The notes: generated by a model from the letters alone, not told the origin. A DNA stretch of 64,000 bases from Nonomuraea montanisoli (GCF_013363975.1 NZ_JABWGN010000004.1:372001-436000), one strand, 5' to 3'. Counted from the stretch's first letter, positions 42,871 through 51,763 are shown. Numbers and translations are program-made.

Positions 42871-43974
42871 TCAGATCAGCTCGTACACCACGTTGACGAT
42901 CACGGAGATCGACGACTGGCCAGGGCTGACGAACGCAGCGTCAGCCCCCGCCAGCGAGAAGCGCGGCGTCGAGTCGGACTGCTCGTCGATCTTCACGACC
43001 CGGCCCACGTGCCGGCCGGCCAGGGCCGCGAGCTGACGGGCCTTGTTCAGCGCGTCGCGGTACGCCGCCGCCCGCGCCCGCGCGAGCAGCGCCTCGGCCT
43101 TGGAGACCTCGAACGAGATGCCGTTGATCTGCACCTCGTCCCCGACGGCCGCGACGGCGTCGATGACCGCGTCGGCCCGCGACATGTCGCGCAGGATCAC
43201 CTCCACGCCCTGCGCCGCCCGGTAGCCGACGACCTGGGGCCCGTCCTTGTACTCGGCCCCGAGGGTGAGGTTCTCGGTGCGCATGTCGTTCACGGAGATG
43301 CCGGCGCCCTGCACCGCGGCGGCGAGGCGGGCGCGGGCGGCCTTCGCGGCGCTGAACGCGGAGGAGGCCCGGTCGCGGCGCACGTCCACGCCCACGCTGA
43401 GGCGCATGACGTCGGGCGGCGCCTGGACGGTGCCCTGGCCGACGACCGTGAGCTGCGCCGGCTCTCCCGGCCACGTGCCGTTCGCCGCCGGCGCCGCCGG
43501 CGCCGCGCCCGACGTCGCGCCGGCGGACGGCCGGACGGACACGCGAAGCGTCCGATGACCGGAGAAGCGAAGGGTGTCGCGACCGGACGAACGCGGAGCG
43601 GTGCGGTCCGTGCCATCGGTGCGAACGGCGCGGACGGTGCGGTCCGGGCGGTCGGCGCGAACGGCGCGGTCCGGGCGGTCGGCGTGAACGGCGCGGTCGG
43701 CTTCGGTGGAGCGCGGGGCCGGGCGGGTTGACGGAAGGAGTGCCTGGTGGGTGGAGGGGCGCGCGGCGTCGCGGGCGCTCCCCCGGTGGGACGCGTGCCA
43801 CGTCACGGCCCGGGACAGGTGCCCGGCCCTGTGGGTGCCCGGCGCGCCCGAGCTCTCGGAGTGGCTGATCGGGGGAGACTCGGGGCGGGGACCGGCGGAG
43901 GCGAGCGCGGGACCACCCTGCGCTCCCAGGAGGACGAAGGTGGCGGAGGCCACGACGACACTCAGTTTGATCAT
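42871..43974 (-). CDS. Secreted SIMPL (DUF541) domain protein
   Basis: A 367-residue exported protein. A signal peptide (about 1-26) is followed by a long, low-complexity Arg/Asp/Thr-rich linker (about 45-160) with 9-residue repeats, then a SIMPL domain (about 172-365). Typical segments are LTVVGQGTVQAPPDVMRLSVGV, GISVNDMRTENLTL, GYRAAQGVEVILRD, VQINGISFEVS and SISVIVNVVYELI. SIMPL proteins are periplasmic or surface oligomers with an unclear role in stress tolerance. The linker is unusual for the family and may span the cell wall. Confidence 0.87.
   Translation of the reverse strand: MIKLSVVVASATFVLLGAQGGPALASAGPRPESPPISHSESSGAPGTHRAGHLSRAVTWHASHRGSARDAARPSTHQALLPSTRPAPRSTEADRAVHADRPDRAVRADRPDRTVRAVRTDGTDRTAPRSSGRDTLRFSGHRTLRVSVRPSAGATSGAAPAAPAANGTWPGEPAQLTVVGQGTVQAPPDVMRLSVGVDVRRDRASSAFSAAKAARARLAAAVQGAGISVNDMRTENLTLGAEYKDGPQVVGYRAAQGVEVILRDMSRADAVIDAVAAVGDEVQINGISFEVSKAEALLARARAAAYRDALNKARQLAALAGRHVGRVVKIDEQSDSTPRFSLAGADAAFVSPGQSSISVIVNVVYELI
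43625..43710 (-). repeat. 27-bp in-frame repeat in SIMPL protein linker
   Basis: About three imperfect copies of a 9-residue unit (DRAVRADRP) are encoded head to tail in the Arg/Asp-rich linker. Confidence 0.65.
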
Positions 43975-44151
43975 GAGGTCATGGCAGCACCCGGCGCCCC
44001 GGCCGCTGCCCCGCCGACACCCGCCCCGCCCGACATTTGACCGAACCCGAAGATCGCGGGGACGGCCCGGGCTCCCCCCTTTACCTACCGGCCCCGCCCA
44101 CCGCGTGCGGACGGCGCGGGCTGAGCCGTCTTGTGCGGGCGGGCGGATGCC

Positions 44152-44253
44152 CTGTGGGCGCGGGTGGTCTGTGCGCGCGGGTGGTCTGTGGGCGCGGGTG
44201 GTCTGTGGGCGCGGGTGGTCTGTGGGCGCGGGTGGTCTGTGCGCGCGGGTGCG
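44152..44253. repeat. 17-bp tandem repeat, six units
   Basis: CTGTGGGCGCGGGTGGT and close variants start at 44152, 44169, 44186, 44203, 44220 and 44237, an exact 17-bp period, with a decaying seventh copy at 44254. It is noncoding, between the SIMPL gene start and the prcA terminator. The rest of the 43975-44425 gap holds no recognisable gene. Confidence 0.9.
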
Positions 44254-44425
44254 CTGTGGGCGGATGATGTGTGGGCGCCGGTGCTGCGTGCGGGGGTTGG
44301 TGGTGTGAGCGCAGGTGCTGCGTGGGCTCCGATGTGAGAGCGCGGCTTGAGGGCGACGCGATCATCAACGTGGCACAGCCCGAGCATGACGCCACGCGGG
44401 ACCCGGCGCACCCGCGAAGCCGCGA

Positions 44426-44467
44426 CGGCCGTGGTCTCACCACCTCACGCTGGTGAGACCACGGCCG
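44426..44467 (-). terminator. Terminator of the prcBA operon
   Basis: A perfect 16-bp stem (44426-44441 with 44452-44467) and 10-nt loop lie 55 nt beyond the prcA stop. This is one of the strongest hairpins in the window. Confidence 0.88.
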
Positions 44468-44521
44468 CCACGAAGACTCCGTCGCCGGAACGACGGCACG
44501 GTGGGCACCCGCCCGGAGCTC

Positions 44522-45394
44522 CTACAGGGGCGAGGAGCCGTCGTCGATGTCGCCCTCCGGCCCCGTGGGCGGCGGGGTCGCCTGACCCGAAGCACCCGAA
44601 GCACCCGAAGCACTCGAAGCACCGGAAGCGCCCGAAGCGCCTTCGCCGGGAGCGGCCCCCGGCGGCGGCTCCTCCGCCGTCTCCTCGGCCGCCCCACCGC
44701 CCGCCGACGCCTGCGACAGCAGCCGCTCCAGCCGCGCGCCCGTCAGCCGCAGGAACTTGCGGTGCTCACGCTTGCGGTCCAGCACCGCCACCTCGAGCTG
44801 CGCCACCGGCGGACGCTCACCGCCCGGCTCCGTCAGCGCCGTCAGCGCCACCTCCAGCGCGTCGGCCAGCGGCATGCCCTCGCGGTAACGCTCCTTCAGC
44901 CGCGTGGCCACCGCGTCGGCCTGGCCGCCCATCGCGGCGAAACCGTGCTCGTCGAACACCGACCCGTCGAAGGTCAGCCGGTAGATGGCGTCGCCGTCGG
45001 AGGTGTCGCCGACCTCGGCGACCACGACCTCCACCTCCAGCGACTTGATCGACTCGGTGAAGATGCGGCCCAGGTTGGAGGCGTACAGGTTGGCCAGGCC
45101 GCGCCCGGTCACGTCGGAACGGTCGTAGGTGTAGCCGTTGATGTCGGCGTAGCGGATGCCGCCGAGCCGCAGCTCCTCGAACTCGTTGTAACGGCCCACC
45201 GCGGCGAACCCGATGCGGTCGTAGATCTCGCTGATCTTGTGCAGCGCCCGCGACGGGTTGGGCGCCACGAACAGGATGCCGTCCTCGTACTGCAGCACGA
45301 CGACGCTGCGGCCCCGCGCGATGCCCTTGCGCGCGTAATCCGCCTTGTCCCGCATGATCTGCTCAGGGGACGCATATCCGAAAGGCATGGACAC
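44522..45394 (-). CDS. prcA: Proteasome alpha subunit
   Basis: A 290-residue alpha-type subunit forming the outer heptameric rings and gate of the 20S core. The N-terminal [26 protein letters not shown] is the gating/H0 region; [25 protein letters not shown] and RRSDV-like strands follow. It lacks a catalytic Thr. The C-terminus (about 235-290) is an acidic, Ser/Gly/Ala-repeat tail encoded by 9-bp repeats. GTG 45394 has AAGGA 8 nt upstream. It follows prcB by 14 nt. Confidence 0.96.
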   Translation of the reverse strand: MSMPFGYASPEQIMRDKADYARKGIARGRSVVVLQYEDGILFVAPNPSRALHKISEIYDRIGFAAVGRYNEFEELRLGGIRYADINGYTYDRSDVTGRGLANLYASNLGRIFTESIKSLEVEVVVAEVGDTSDGDAIYRLTFDGSVFDEHGFAAMGGQADAVATRLKERYREGMPLADALEVALTALTEPGGERPPVAQLEVAVLDRKREHRKFLRLTGARLERLLSQASAGGGAAEETAEEPPPGAAPGEGASGASGASSASGASGASGQATPPPTGPEGDIDDGSSPL

Positions 45395-45408
45395 CGTGAT
45401 GGTCCTTT

Positions 45409-46257
45409 CTAGCGCAGCGGGGCGATGGGGCCGTCAGGGGAGATCAGGCGCTGCTCGAGCATCTGCTCGACATAGCCCGCCACCTGCTCGTCCGTCAACC
45501 GGCGGTAGCCGTCGCCGTCGATCACCGAGACGAGCGGCCAGATCTTGCGCGTCACGTCCGGGCCGCCGGTCGCCGAGTCGTCGTCGGCCGCGTCGTACAG
45601 CGCCTGGATGAGCGTCATCACCATGTCGTCGGCCGAGGCCCCGTCGCGGTAGAGCTTCTTCAGCGCGCCGCGCGCGAAGATCGAACCAGACCCGATCGCG
45701 TCGAACCGGTCACGCTCGTACGGACCGCCCGCCACGTCGTAACTGAAGATCCGCCCCTCGTCGCGGTCGGGATCGTAGGCCGCGAACAGCGGCACCACCA
45801 CGAGGCCCTGCATCGCCATGCCGAGGTTGCCGCGGATCATCGTGGCCAGGCGGTTGGCCTTGCCTGCGACGGACAGGGTGCGGCCTTCCATCTTCTCGTA
45901 GTGCTCCAGCTCCACGCGGTAGAGCCTGGCCATCTCGATGCCGGTGCTGGCCGTGCCGGCGATGCCCATGCAGGAGTAGTCGTCGGCCCGGAACACCTTC
46001 TCCACGTCACGCTGCGAAATGATGTTGCCGGACGTCGCCCGCCGGTCGCCCGCCATCACCACGCCGCCGGCGAAGGTCGCCGCCACGATCGTGGTCGCGT
46101 GGGGAACCTGGTCACCGATCGGGGTGGCGAGGACCTTGTCACGCTGCGGCAGCAACTCAGGCGCGTACGCCGCGACGAACTCCGTGAACGAGGAACTCCC
46201 GTTGTTGTGGAAAAGCTGGTTCACCAAGCCGGCGGGCAGATCCCTGTGCGATGCCAC
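45409..46257 (-). CDS. prcB: Proteasome beta subunit (catalytic)
   Basis: A 282-residue Ntn hydrolase precursor. The propeptide (1-54) ends PHA, and autocleavage would expose the nucleophile Thr55 in [35 protein letters not shown] contains the catalytic Lys region, and [14 protein letters not shown] is the conserved C-terminal loop. The residue before Thr is Ala, whereas mycobacterial and most other homologues have Gly. GTG 46257 is preferred over an upstream in-frame TTG because GGAGGG lies 6 nt before it. It is co-transcribed with prcA. Confidence 0.95.
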   Translation of the reverse strand: MASHRDLPAGLVNQLFHNNGSSSFTEFVAAYAPELLPQRDKVLATPIGDQVPHATTIVAATFAGGVVMAGDRRATSGNIISQRDVEKVFRADDYSCMGIAGTASTGIEMARLYRVELEHYEKMEGRTLSVAGKANRLATMIRGNLGMAMQGLVVVPLFAAYDPDRDEGRIFSYDVAGGPYERDRFDAIGSGSIFARGALKKLYRDGASADDMVMTLIQALYDAADDDSATGGPDVTRKIWPLVSVIDGDGYRRLTDEQVAGYVEQMLEQRLISPDGPIAPLR

Positions 46258-46476
46258 GCGACTCCCTCCCAAAGGTCAGTGTTCCTAGAGCGACACTACT
46301 CATGTTGTGTTGCTGTCTGCACTTCCCACGATCAGCTCACGGCGAACCGGTCACCAGATCGTTTCTTTACACTCGCCAGACGTCCGCACCGCCCGCGACG
46401 ACCCGAATGTCCCCCACTCGCGCGACGCGGCCGACCCGGACCGCCCCGCCGCCCCCCGGCAGGCGATACTGGCACC

Positions 46477-47565
46477 ATGACGGGGCCGGAGGAGTCCGGG
46501 CGGGGCTGGGTCCTGCACGTCGACCTCGACCAGTTCATCGCCGCCGTGGAGCTCCTGCGCCGCCCCGAGCTGCGCGGCAGGCCCGTCGTCGTGGGCGGCA
46601 CCGGCGACCCCACCCGGCCGCGCACCGTCGCCGCCACCGCCACCTACGAGGCCCGCGCGTACGGCGTCCACTCCGGCATGCCGCTGCGCACCGCCCTGCG
46701 GCTCTGCCCCGAGGCGGTCTTCCTGCCCAGCGACAGACCCGCCTACGAAGCCGCCTCCGAACAGGTCATGGCGACGCTGCGCCGCTTCCCCGTCCGGGTC
46801 GAGGTCTGGGGCTGGGACGAGGCGTTCGTCGGCGCCCGCACCGACGACCCCGAAGCGCTCGCCGCCGACCTGCGGCGGGCCGTCCTCGCCGCCACCGGCC
46901 TGTCCTGCTCCGTCGGCATCGGCGACAACAAGCACCAGGCCAAGCTGGCCTCCGCCTTCGCCAAACCCGCCGGCGTCCACCGGCTCACCACCGGCACCTG
47001 GGCCCAGCAGATGTACGAACGGCCCACGGACGCCCTGTGGGGCATCGGGGCCAAGACCGCGCGCAAACTCGCCGGACTGGGCCTGCACACGGTCGCCGAC
47101 CTCGCCGCCGCCGACCCCGCCGAGCTGGCCCGCCACTTCGGCCCCGTCAACGGCCCATGGCTGCACCACCTCGCCCACGGCAGGGGCGAGTCCGAGGTCG
47201 TCACCACCCCGTGGGTGCCGCGCGGCCACAGCCGCGAGACCACCTTCCCCCAGGACCTCACCGACGCGTCCGACATCGCCGGCCAGGTCAGCGCACTCGC
47301 CCGGCAGGTCGCCTCCGACGCCGCCGAGGCCGGACGCGCCGTCGTCCGCGTCTCCGTCAAGGTGAGGTTCGCCCCGTTCCTCACCCGCACGCGCCAATCA
47401 CGGCTCGCGGCGCCCACCACGGACCCCGCCGAGCTCACCCGTGTCGCCCTCGCCGTCCTCGGCCGGTTCGACCTCACCCGCCCCGTACGCCTGCTCGGCG
47501 TCGCCGTCGAGTACGCCCCACCGGGCGACGAGGCGCCCGCCTACACCCTGACCGCCCTCGAATAG
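46477..47565 (+). CDS. DinB2-type Y-family DNA polymerase IV
   Basis: A 362-residue translesion polymerase. The palm acidic motif is HVDLDQFIAAVELLRRPELRG (Asp16, Asp18). The second acidic pair lies in VEVWGWDEAFVG, SCSVGIGDNKHQAKLAS is the finger/palm motif, and LWGIGAKTARKLAGLGLHTV is the HhH region. DLDQF and WGWDEA identify the mycobacterial DinB2 branch. The residue at the aromatic steric-gate position is Ile21 (Leu in mycobacterial DinB2, Phe/Tyr in DinB), which in that branch permits ribonucleotide use. It is divergent from prcB; its end overlaps the convergent zinc-ribbon gene by 25 bp. Confidence 0.9.
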   Translation: MTGPEESGRGWVLHVDLDQFIAAVELLRRPELRGRPVVVGGTGDPTRPRTVAATATYEARAYGVHSGMPLRTALRLCPEAVFLPSDRPAYEAASEQVMATLRRFPVRVEVWGWDEAFVGARTDDPEALAADLRRAVLAATGLSCSVGIGDNKHQAKLASAFAKPAGVHRLTTGTWAQQMYERPTDALWGIGAKTARKLAGLGLHTVADLAAADPAELARHFGPVNGPWLHHLAHGRGESEVVTTPWVPRGHSRETTFPQDLTDASDIAGQVSALARQVASDAAEAGRAVVRVSVKVRFAPFLTRTRQSRLAAPTTDPAELTRVALAVLGRFDLTRPVRLLGVAVEYAPPGDEAPAYTLTALE

Positions 47566-48002
47566 AACGCCGAGCGCGCCCGCTCATCGCCCCGCTCCGG
47601 CCGCGCGCCCCCCTCTGCCGGCAACGCCTCCCCGACGTGCTCCTCGGCCGACACGGCCGCCTCCCCGCACGCCGGCGCGCGCCGCACCACCGCCGCGTCG
47701 CCGCGCACGTCCTCGTGCCGCACCACCGCCGCGTCGTCGCGCACGTCCTCGTGCCACAACCCGTAACGCCGCGACAGACGATAGGTCCGCGTCGGGGCCG
47801 CCTCGTCGGCGGGCGACGCCTGCGGCGGGACCACGAACTCGGGCCAGACCCCCTCCCCCGCCAGGGAGTGGGCGGCCGGCTCCAGCACCATGGCGGTGTC
47901 GTCGAAGTGGCCGGGCCCGTTGTTGCCGTCGCGCCCGAACTCGGGGAGCGCCTTGGCCTCACCGCAGTCCGGGCACCGCTTCAAGCCCTCGTCGCTTTCC
48001 AT
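47541..48002 (-). CDS. Zinc-ribbon protein downstream of pup, possible decayed endonuclease VII
   Basis: A 153-residue protein. The N-terminal ESDEGLKRCPDCGEAKALPE then FGRDGNNG resembles the zinc-ribbon that begins endonuclease VII-like proteins. YRLSRRYGLWHED later recalls the helix before their HNH motif. The expected catalytic HVDHDH and second CxxC are absent. In their place is a duplicated 12-residue unit (HEDVRDDAAVVR, HEDVRGDAAVVR) and an Ala/Glu-rich tail. Pup lies 32 nt upstream on the same strand, so they are probably co-transcribed. I recall an endonuclease VII gene in this slot in Streptomyces. The decay reading is inference. Confidence 0.62.
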   Translation of the reverse strand: MESDEGLKRCPDCGEAKALPEFGRDGNNGPGHFDDTAMVLEPAAHSLAGEGVWPEFVVPPQASPADEAAPTRTYRLSRRYGLWHEDVRDDAAVVRHEDVRGDAAVVRRAPACGEAAVSAEEHVGEALPAEGGARPERGDERARSAFYSRAVRV

Positions 48003-48034
48003 GACCTTGCCCTGTTTTGCCCGTCCGCTTTGCC

Positions 48035-48244
48035 CTACTCTCCGCCCTTTTGGACGTAGCTGCGCACGAACTCCTCCGCGTTCTCTTCGAGAACTTCGTC
48101 GATCTCGTCGAGGATCGCGTCGACGTCGTCCGTCAGCTTCTCCTGGCGCTCCTGCACATCGGGCGCCGCCGACGCCTCGGTCTCCTCGACCTCGCTGTCG
48201 CGCCGACCGGCCTGCTTCTGGCCGCCGGTGTCCCTGCTCGCCAT
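48035..48244 (-). CDS. pup: Prokaryotic ubiquitin-like protein Pup
   Basis: A 69-residue, mostly disordered acidic protein. The Arc-binding helix region reads VQERQEKLTDDVDAILDEID, and the C-terminus is RSYVQKGGE. Because it ends in Glu rather than Gln, Dop deamidation is not needed before PafA ligation. ATG 48244 has GGAGG 6 nt upstream; an earlier ATG at 48304 adds 20 residues atypical of Pup. It is followed by the zinc-ribbon gene and separated from dop by a rightward membrane-protein gene. Confidence 0.97.
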   Translation of the reverse strand: MASRDTGGQKQAGRRDSEVEETEASAAPDVQERQEKLTDDVDAILDEIDEVLEENAEEFVRSYVQKGGE

Positions 48245-48327
48245 GTCGTACCTCCACTCGGGGGACTGCCTCCTGAGGCATATCTTCCCCGAACCGGACG
48301 ACATTTCGCGCCGATGGGCAGCCGATC

Positions 48328-48356
48328 TTGCCGGTTTGTCTAGATAGCTGTACTAT
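48328..48356 (+). promoter_or_regulatory. Sigma-70-type promoter with embedded dyad for the 135-residue membrane protein
   Basis: TTGCCG (48328-48333) and TACTAT (48351-48356) are spaced by exactly 17 nt, predicting a start near 48363 and a 29-nt leader with AGGAGG. GATAG and CTATC form a dyad around the -10 (48343-48357), a possible repressor site. Confidence 0.55.
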
Positions 48357-48391
48357 CCAATGCGTTCGCGCTGCTCTGCCAGGAGGTTCCC

Positions 48392-48799
48392 GTGTCCCCC
48401 GCTTCCCTCACCATGGCCGGTGTGCTGCTCATCACCGTGCCGACGATCGCCTTCGGCGGCGTCACCCTGCTGAAGTTCCTCATGCGGGGCGTCCCGGGCT
48501 ACATCGACAACCCCGTGCGGCGCGGCCTGTGGCGCGCCGGGCACGCCCACGCGGGTGTGCTCGTGCTGTTCAGCCTGGTGGCCATGCTCTACGTGGACCA
48601 GACCGGCCTGCCGGAGGGCCTGAAGTGGCTGGCGCGCCTGCTCATCGTGGCCGCGCCCATCCTCATGCCCCTGGGCTTCTTCCTGTCGGTCATCCGGCCG
48701 TCCGACACGAAGCCGAGCCGCCTGATCGGGCTCACGGTGGCGGGCGGGGCCTGCCTGGCGGTGGGCGCGCTCACGCTCGGCGTAGGACTGCTGATCTGA
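48392..48799 (+). CDS. Conserved four-helix membrane protein
   Basis: A 135-residue integral membrane protein with about four hydrophobic segments (7-30, 52-68, 80-102, 113-133). A His pair lies in WRAGHAHAGVLVLFSLVAMLY, and the loop contains YVDQTGLPEGLKWLAR. GTG 48392 has AGGAGG 5 nt upstream. It sits between pup and dop on the opposite strand with its own promoter. The AGHAHAGVL segment resembles small heme-copper oxidase-like membrane proteins, but no function can be assigned. Confidence 0.82.
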   Translation: MSPASLTMAGVLLITVPTIAFGGVTLLKFLMRGVPGYIDNPVRRGLWRAGHAHAGVLVLFSLVAMLYVDQTGLPEGLKWLARLLIVAAPILMPLGFFLSVIRPSDTKPSRLIGLTVAGGACLAVGALTLGVGLLI

Positions 48800-48839
48800 G
48801 CGCCTTCACGCCGGAGATCGGATGGTCACGCAAAGGAGA

Positions 48840-48874
48840 GAACGGCGTCCCGGACGGGTTCCGGGGCGCCGTTC
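48840..48874. terminator. Bidirectional terminator between membrane protein gene and dop
   Basis: A 14-bp stem (48840-48853 with 48861-48874, one G-U) and 7-nt loop lie between the two convergent stop codons. Confidence 0.82.
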
Positions 48875-48891
48875 GCGTACGCGGAGCGAGG

Positions 48892-50406
48892 TCAGTCGCC
48901 GCCGGTGAGGGCCGCGACGAGGTCGGCGGCGGTGCGGCAGCGGTCGAACAGCTCGCCCACGTGGGCCTTCGTGCCGCGCAGCGGCTCCAGGGTGGGGACC
49001 CGCTGCAGGGACTCGCGGCCGGGGATGTCGAAGATGACGGAGTCCCAGGAGGCGGCGGCGACGGACTCGCTGTACTGGCGCAGGCAGCGCCCGCGGAAGT
49101 AGGCGCGGGTGTCGGTCGGCGGGTTCTCCACGGCCCGCTGGACCTCCTCCTCGGTGACGAGGCGCTGGATGCGGCCGCGGGCGACGAGGCGGTTGTACAG
49201 GCCGCGGTCGGGCCGGATGTCGGAGTACTGGAGGTCGACGAGCTGGAGCCTGGAGTGGGACCAGGGCAGGTTGTCGCGGGTGCGGTAGCCCTCCAGCAGC
49301 TCCAGCTTGGCGACCCAGTCGAGCTCGCGTGAGAGCTGCATGGGGTCCTCGGCCAGGCGGGTCAGCACGGACTCCCAGCGGTCGAGGATGTCCTTGTTCA
49401 TCTCGTCCTGGGCGGTGCCGCGTTCCTCGACGTACTTGCGGGCCTGGTCGAGGTACTCCATCTGGAGCTGGACGGCGGTCAGCCGGCGGCCGTCGCGCAT
49501 GGAGATCTCGTAGCGGCAGGTGGGGTCGTGGGAGACGGCCCGCAGCGCCTGCACGGGGTTGTCCACGGCGAGGTCGCGGGTGATGAAGCCGTCCTCGATC
49601 ATGGCGAGGACGAGCGCCGTGGTGCCGAGCTTCAGATAGGTGGAGATCTCGGACATGTTGGCGTCGCCGATGATGACGTGCAGCCGCCGGTACTTCTCGG
49701 GGTCGGCGTGGGGCTCGTCGCGGGTGTTGATGATGGGCCGCTTGAGGGTGGTCTCCAGGCCGACCTCGACCTCGAAGAAGTCGGCGCGCTGGCTGATCTG
49801 GAAGCCCTCGCCGCGTGAGTCCTGGCCGATGCCGACCTTGCCGGCGCCGACGACGACCTGCCGGCTGACGAAGAAGGGGGTGAGGTGGCGGACGATGTCG
49901 GCGAAGGGGGTGGCGCGCCGCATCAGGTAGTTCTCGTGACAGCCGTAGGAGGCGCCCTTGGCGTCGGTGTTGTTCTTGTAGAGCTGGATGGGCGCGTTGG
50001 AGGGGATGGCGGAGGCGCGCTGCGCCGCGTCGTACATGACGCGCTCGCCGGCTTTGTCCCAGATGACCGCGGCGCGGGGGTTGGTGCACTCCGGGGTGGA
50101 GTACTCGGGGTGCGCGTGGTCGACGTAGAGGCGGGCGCCGTTGGTGAGGATGACGTTGGCGAGGCCGAGGTCCTCGTCGGTGAGCTGGCTGGGGTCGGCG
50201 ACCTCACGGGCGAGGTCGAAGCCGCGGGCGTCGCGGAGGGGGTTCTCCTCCTCGAAGTCCCAGCGGGCCCTGCGCGCGCGTGCCGCCGAGGCCGCCAGGT
50301 AGGCGTTCACCACCTGCGAGGAGGTCACCATCGCGTTGGCGCCCGGCTGACCTGGTACGGAGATGCCGTACTCGGTCTCGATGCCCATCACCCGACGCAC
50401 CGTCAT
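48892..50406 (-). CDS. dop: Pup deamidase/depupylase Dop
   Basis: A 504-residue homologue of PafA that removes Pup from substrates. [15 protein letters not shown] carries the Mg/ATP glutamate and [16 protein letters not shown] the catalytic Asp. The Dop loop (about 40-80; [21 protein letters not shown]) is present and distinguishes it from Paf[21 protein letters not shown] and [19 protein letters not shown] are conserved. GAGGG precedes the ATG. With a GGE-type Pup its depupylase activity is the relevant one. Confidence 0.97.
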   Translation of the reverse strand: MTVRRVMGIETEYGISVPGQPGANAMVTSSQVVNAYLAASAARARRARWDFEEENPLRDARGFDLAREVADPSQLTDEDLGLANVILTNGARLYVDHAHPEYSTPECTNPRAAVIWDKAGERVMYDAAQRASAIPSNAPIQLYKNNTDAKGASYGCHENYLMRRATPFADIVRHLTPFFVSRQVVVGAGKVGIGQDSRGEGFQISQRADFFEVEVGLETTLKRPIINTRDEPHADPEKYRRLHVIIGDANMSEISTYLKLGTTALVLAMIEDGFITRDLAVDNPVQALRAVSHDPTCRYEISMRDGRRLTAVQLQMEYLDQARKYVEERGTAQDEMNKDILDRWESVLTRLAEDPMQLSRELDWVAKLELLEGYRTRDNLPWSHSRLQLVDLQYSDIRPDRGLYNRLVARGRIQRLVTEEEVQRAVENPPTDTRAYFRGRCLRQYSESVAAASWDSVIFDIPGRESLQRVPTLEPLRGTKAHVGELFDRCRTAADLVAALTGGD

Positions 50407-50492
50407 GCAACACCCTCTGTTCGTCCGGATCTGCCTATCCGCCGTTTATATGCCCGAGCCTATGCCCTTCACAGTGCCCCAGGGTCACAGAG

Positions 50493-51617
50493 TTATGGCA
50501 CCGACGCCTTTTGGACCTGTACGGCCGGGACCGGGTGGGTCCGTGGGGTGCGGCGGGGCCTGAGGAGACGCTGGATCGGGCGTTCGGCAAAGGTGTAGAC
50601 GAGATACGACAGGACGATCGCCGCCAGCGCGGTGACGGTCGCGGTGAGCCAGGGCGGCAGGCTGCCGGTGAGCCGCGGGACGAGCGCGACGGCGACGGCG
50701 GAGTGGAACAGGTACAGCGGGTAGGTGGTCGAGCCGAGGGCGGTGAGGACCTTGGAGGGCCGGAGCCGCAGGAGGCCGAGGGCGACGAGCGCCATCACGG
50801 CGTAGACCAGGGTGATCGTGACGATGACCGAGACGTCGGTGACGGGCATGTTCTTGAAGCCGGCGACCTCGATGCGGCCGTGGACGCGTTCGAGGGCGGC
50901 GTGCAGGGACATCGCCCAGCCGGCCACGACGTAGAGCCAGGGTAACCAGGCGCTGCCGTGCTTGTGGATGAGGTACAGGGCCATGCCGGCGACGAAGTAG
51001 GGGGCGTAGCGCGGCATGACGATCTCGTTGAGCAGGTCGTTGCCGAGCAGTTCGGCGCCGAGCGCCGCGGCGAGCCAGACGCCGCCGAGGACGAGCACGC
51101 GCCCGTAGGTGACGCCGATGACGACGAGGATCGCCATGATCAGGTAGAAGCGCAGCTCGGCCCAGAGCGACCAGTAGACGCCGGCGGCGTCGGTGACGCC
51201 GAACAGGCGCTGGAACATGGTCGCGTTGACGGCGTAGTCGCCGGGGGTGAGTTTCGGGTCGAGGGCCTTGGCGTCGGTGAGGCCGTACAGGGCCGCGACG
51301 GCCGCCAGGCTCAGCCAGTACGCCGGGTAGAGGCGGACGAGCCGGGAGCGGGCGAAGGCGCCCAGGGAGCGGCCCCACGCGCTCATGAGGATGACGAAGC
51401 CGCTGATGACGAAGAACAGCTCGACGCCGAGGATGCCGAGGCCGGCGAAGGGGGCGACGGCGGGGAACAGCTCGGCGGGCCGGTCGCCCCAGACCGAGGC
51501 GTAGGCGACGAGGTAGTGGAAGGCGAGCACGGCCAGGGCGGCGGCGAATCGCAGCAGGTCGAGCTCGGCCAGCCTGCCGTCTCCTCGGGCGCGGCGCGGC
51601 CGGTTGTGGTGATGCAC
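50493..51617 (-). CDS. Acyltransferase 3 family membrane protein
   Basis: A 374-residue polytopic protein of the OafA/YrhL-type acyltransferase family with about ten membrane helices. RLAELDLLRFAAALAVLAFHYLV carries the conserved His and Arg residues, and GVELFFVISGFVI, RLVRLYPAYWLS and YWSLWAELRFY are family signatures. It likely acylates a surface polysaccharide or lipid. The assigned GTG has no obvious Shine-Dalgarno. It lies between dop and arc but has no known connection to pupylation. Confidence 0.9.
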   Translation of the reverse strand: MHHHNRPRRARGDGRLAELDLLRFAAALAVLAFHYLVAYASVWGDRPAELFPAVAPFAGLGILGVELFFVISGFVILMSAWGRSLGAFARSRLVRLYPAYWLSLAAVAALYGLTDAKALDPKLTPGDYAVNATMFQRLFGVTDAAGVYWSLWAELRFYLIMAILVVIGVTYGRVLVLGGVWLAAALGAELLGNDLLNEIVMPRYAPYFVAGMALYLIHKHGSAWLPWLYVVAGWAMSLHAALERVHGRIEVAGFKNMPVTDVSVIVTITLVYAVMALVALGLLRLRPSKVLTALGSTTYPLYLFHSAVAVALVPRLTGSLPPWLTATVTALAAIVLSYLVYTFAERPIQRLLRPRRTPRTHPVPAVQVQKASVP

Positions 51618-51727
51618 GCCCGTTGGACGTCACGACGATCACTTCGGTTCCCATCCGTCACAGCTTTCACACTCCGTGTCCGGATTCGGGTGTGACGGGA
51701 GGGGTATTCGGTCGCGGCCGGGAACGC

Positions 51728-51763
51728 GAGAGGGCCGCGCGGGTGGATCCGCGCGGCCCTCTT
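51728..51763 (-). terminator. Terminator of arc/mpa
   Basis: A 13-bp perfect stem (51730-51742 with 51749-51761), extendable by two weaker pairs, and a 6-nt loop lie about 20 nt beyond the arc stop. Confidence 0.85.

Noticed and set aside
44037..44337. Plus-strand frames across the 17-bp repeat array
   Set aside because: They consist of repeated Arg/Gly/Trp/Val-type residues produced by the repeat and have no gene-like features.
48245..48304. Longer Pup starting at ATG 48304
   Set aside because: The extra 20 residues are not Pup-like and the ATG at 48244 has a well-placed GGAGG.
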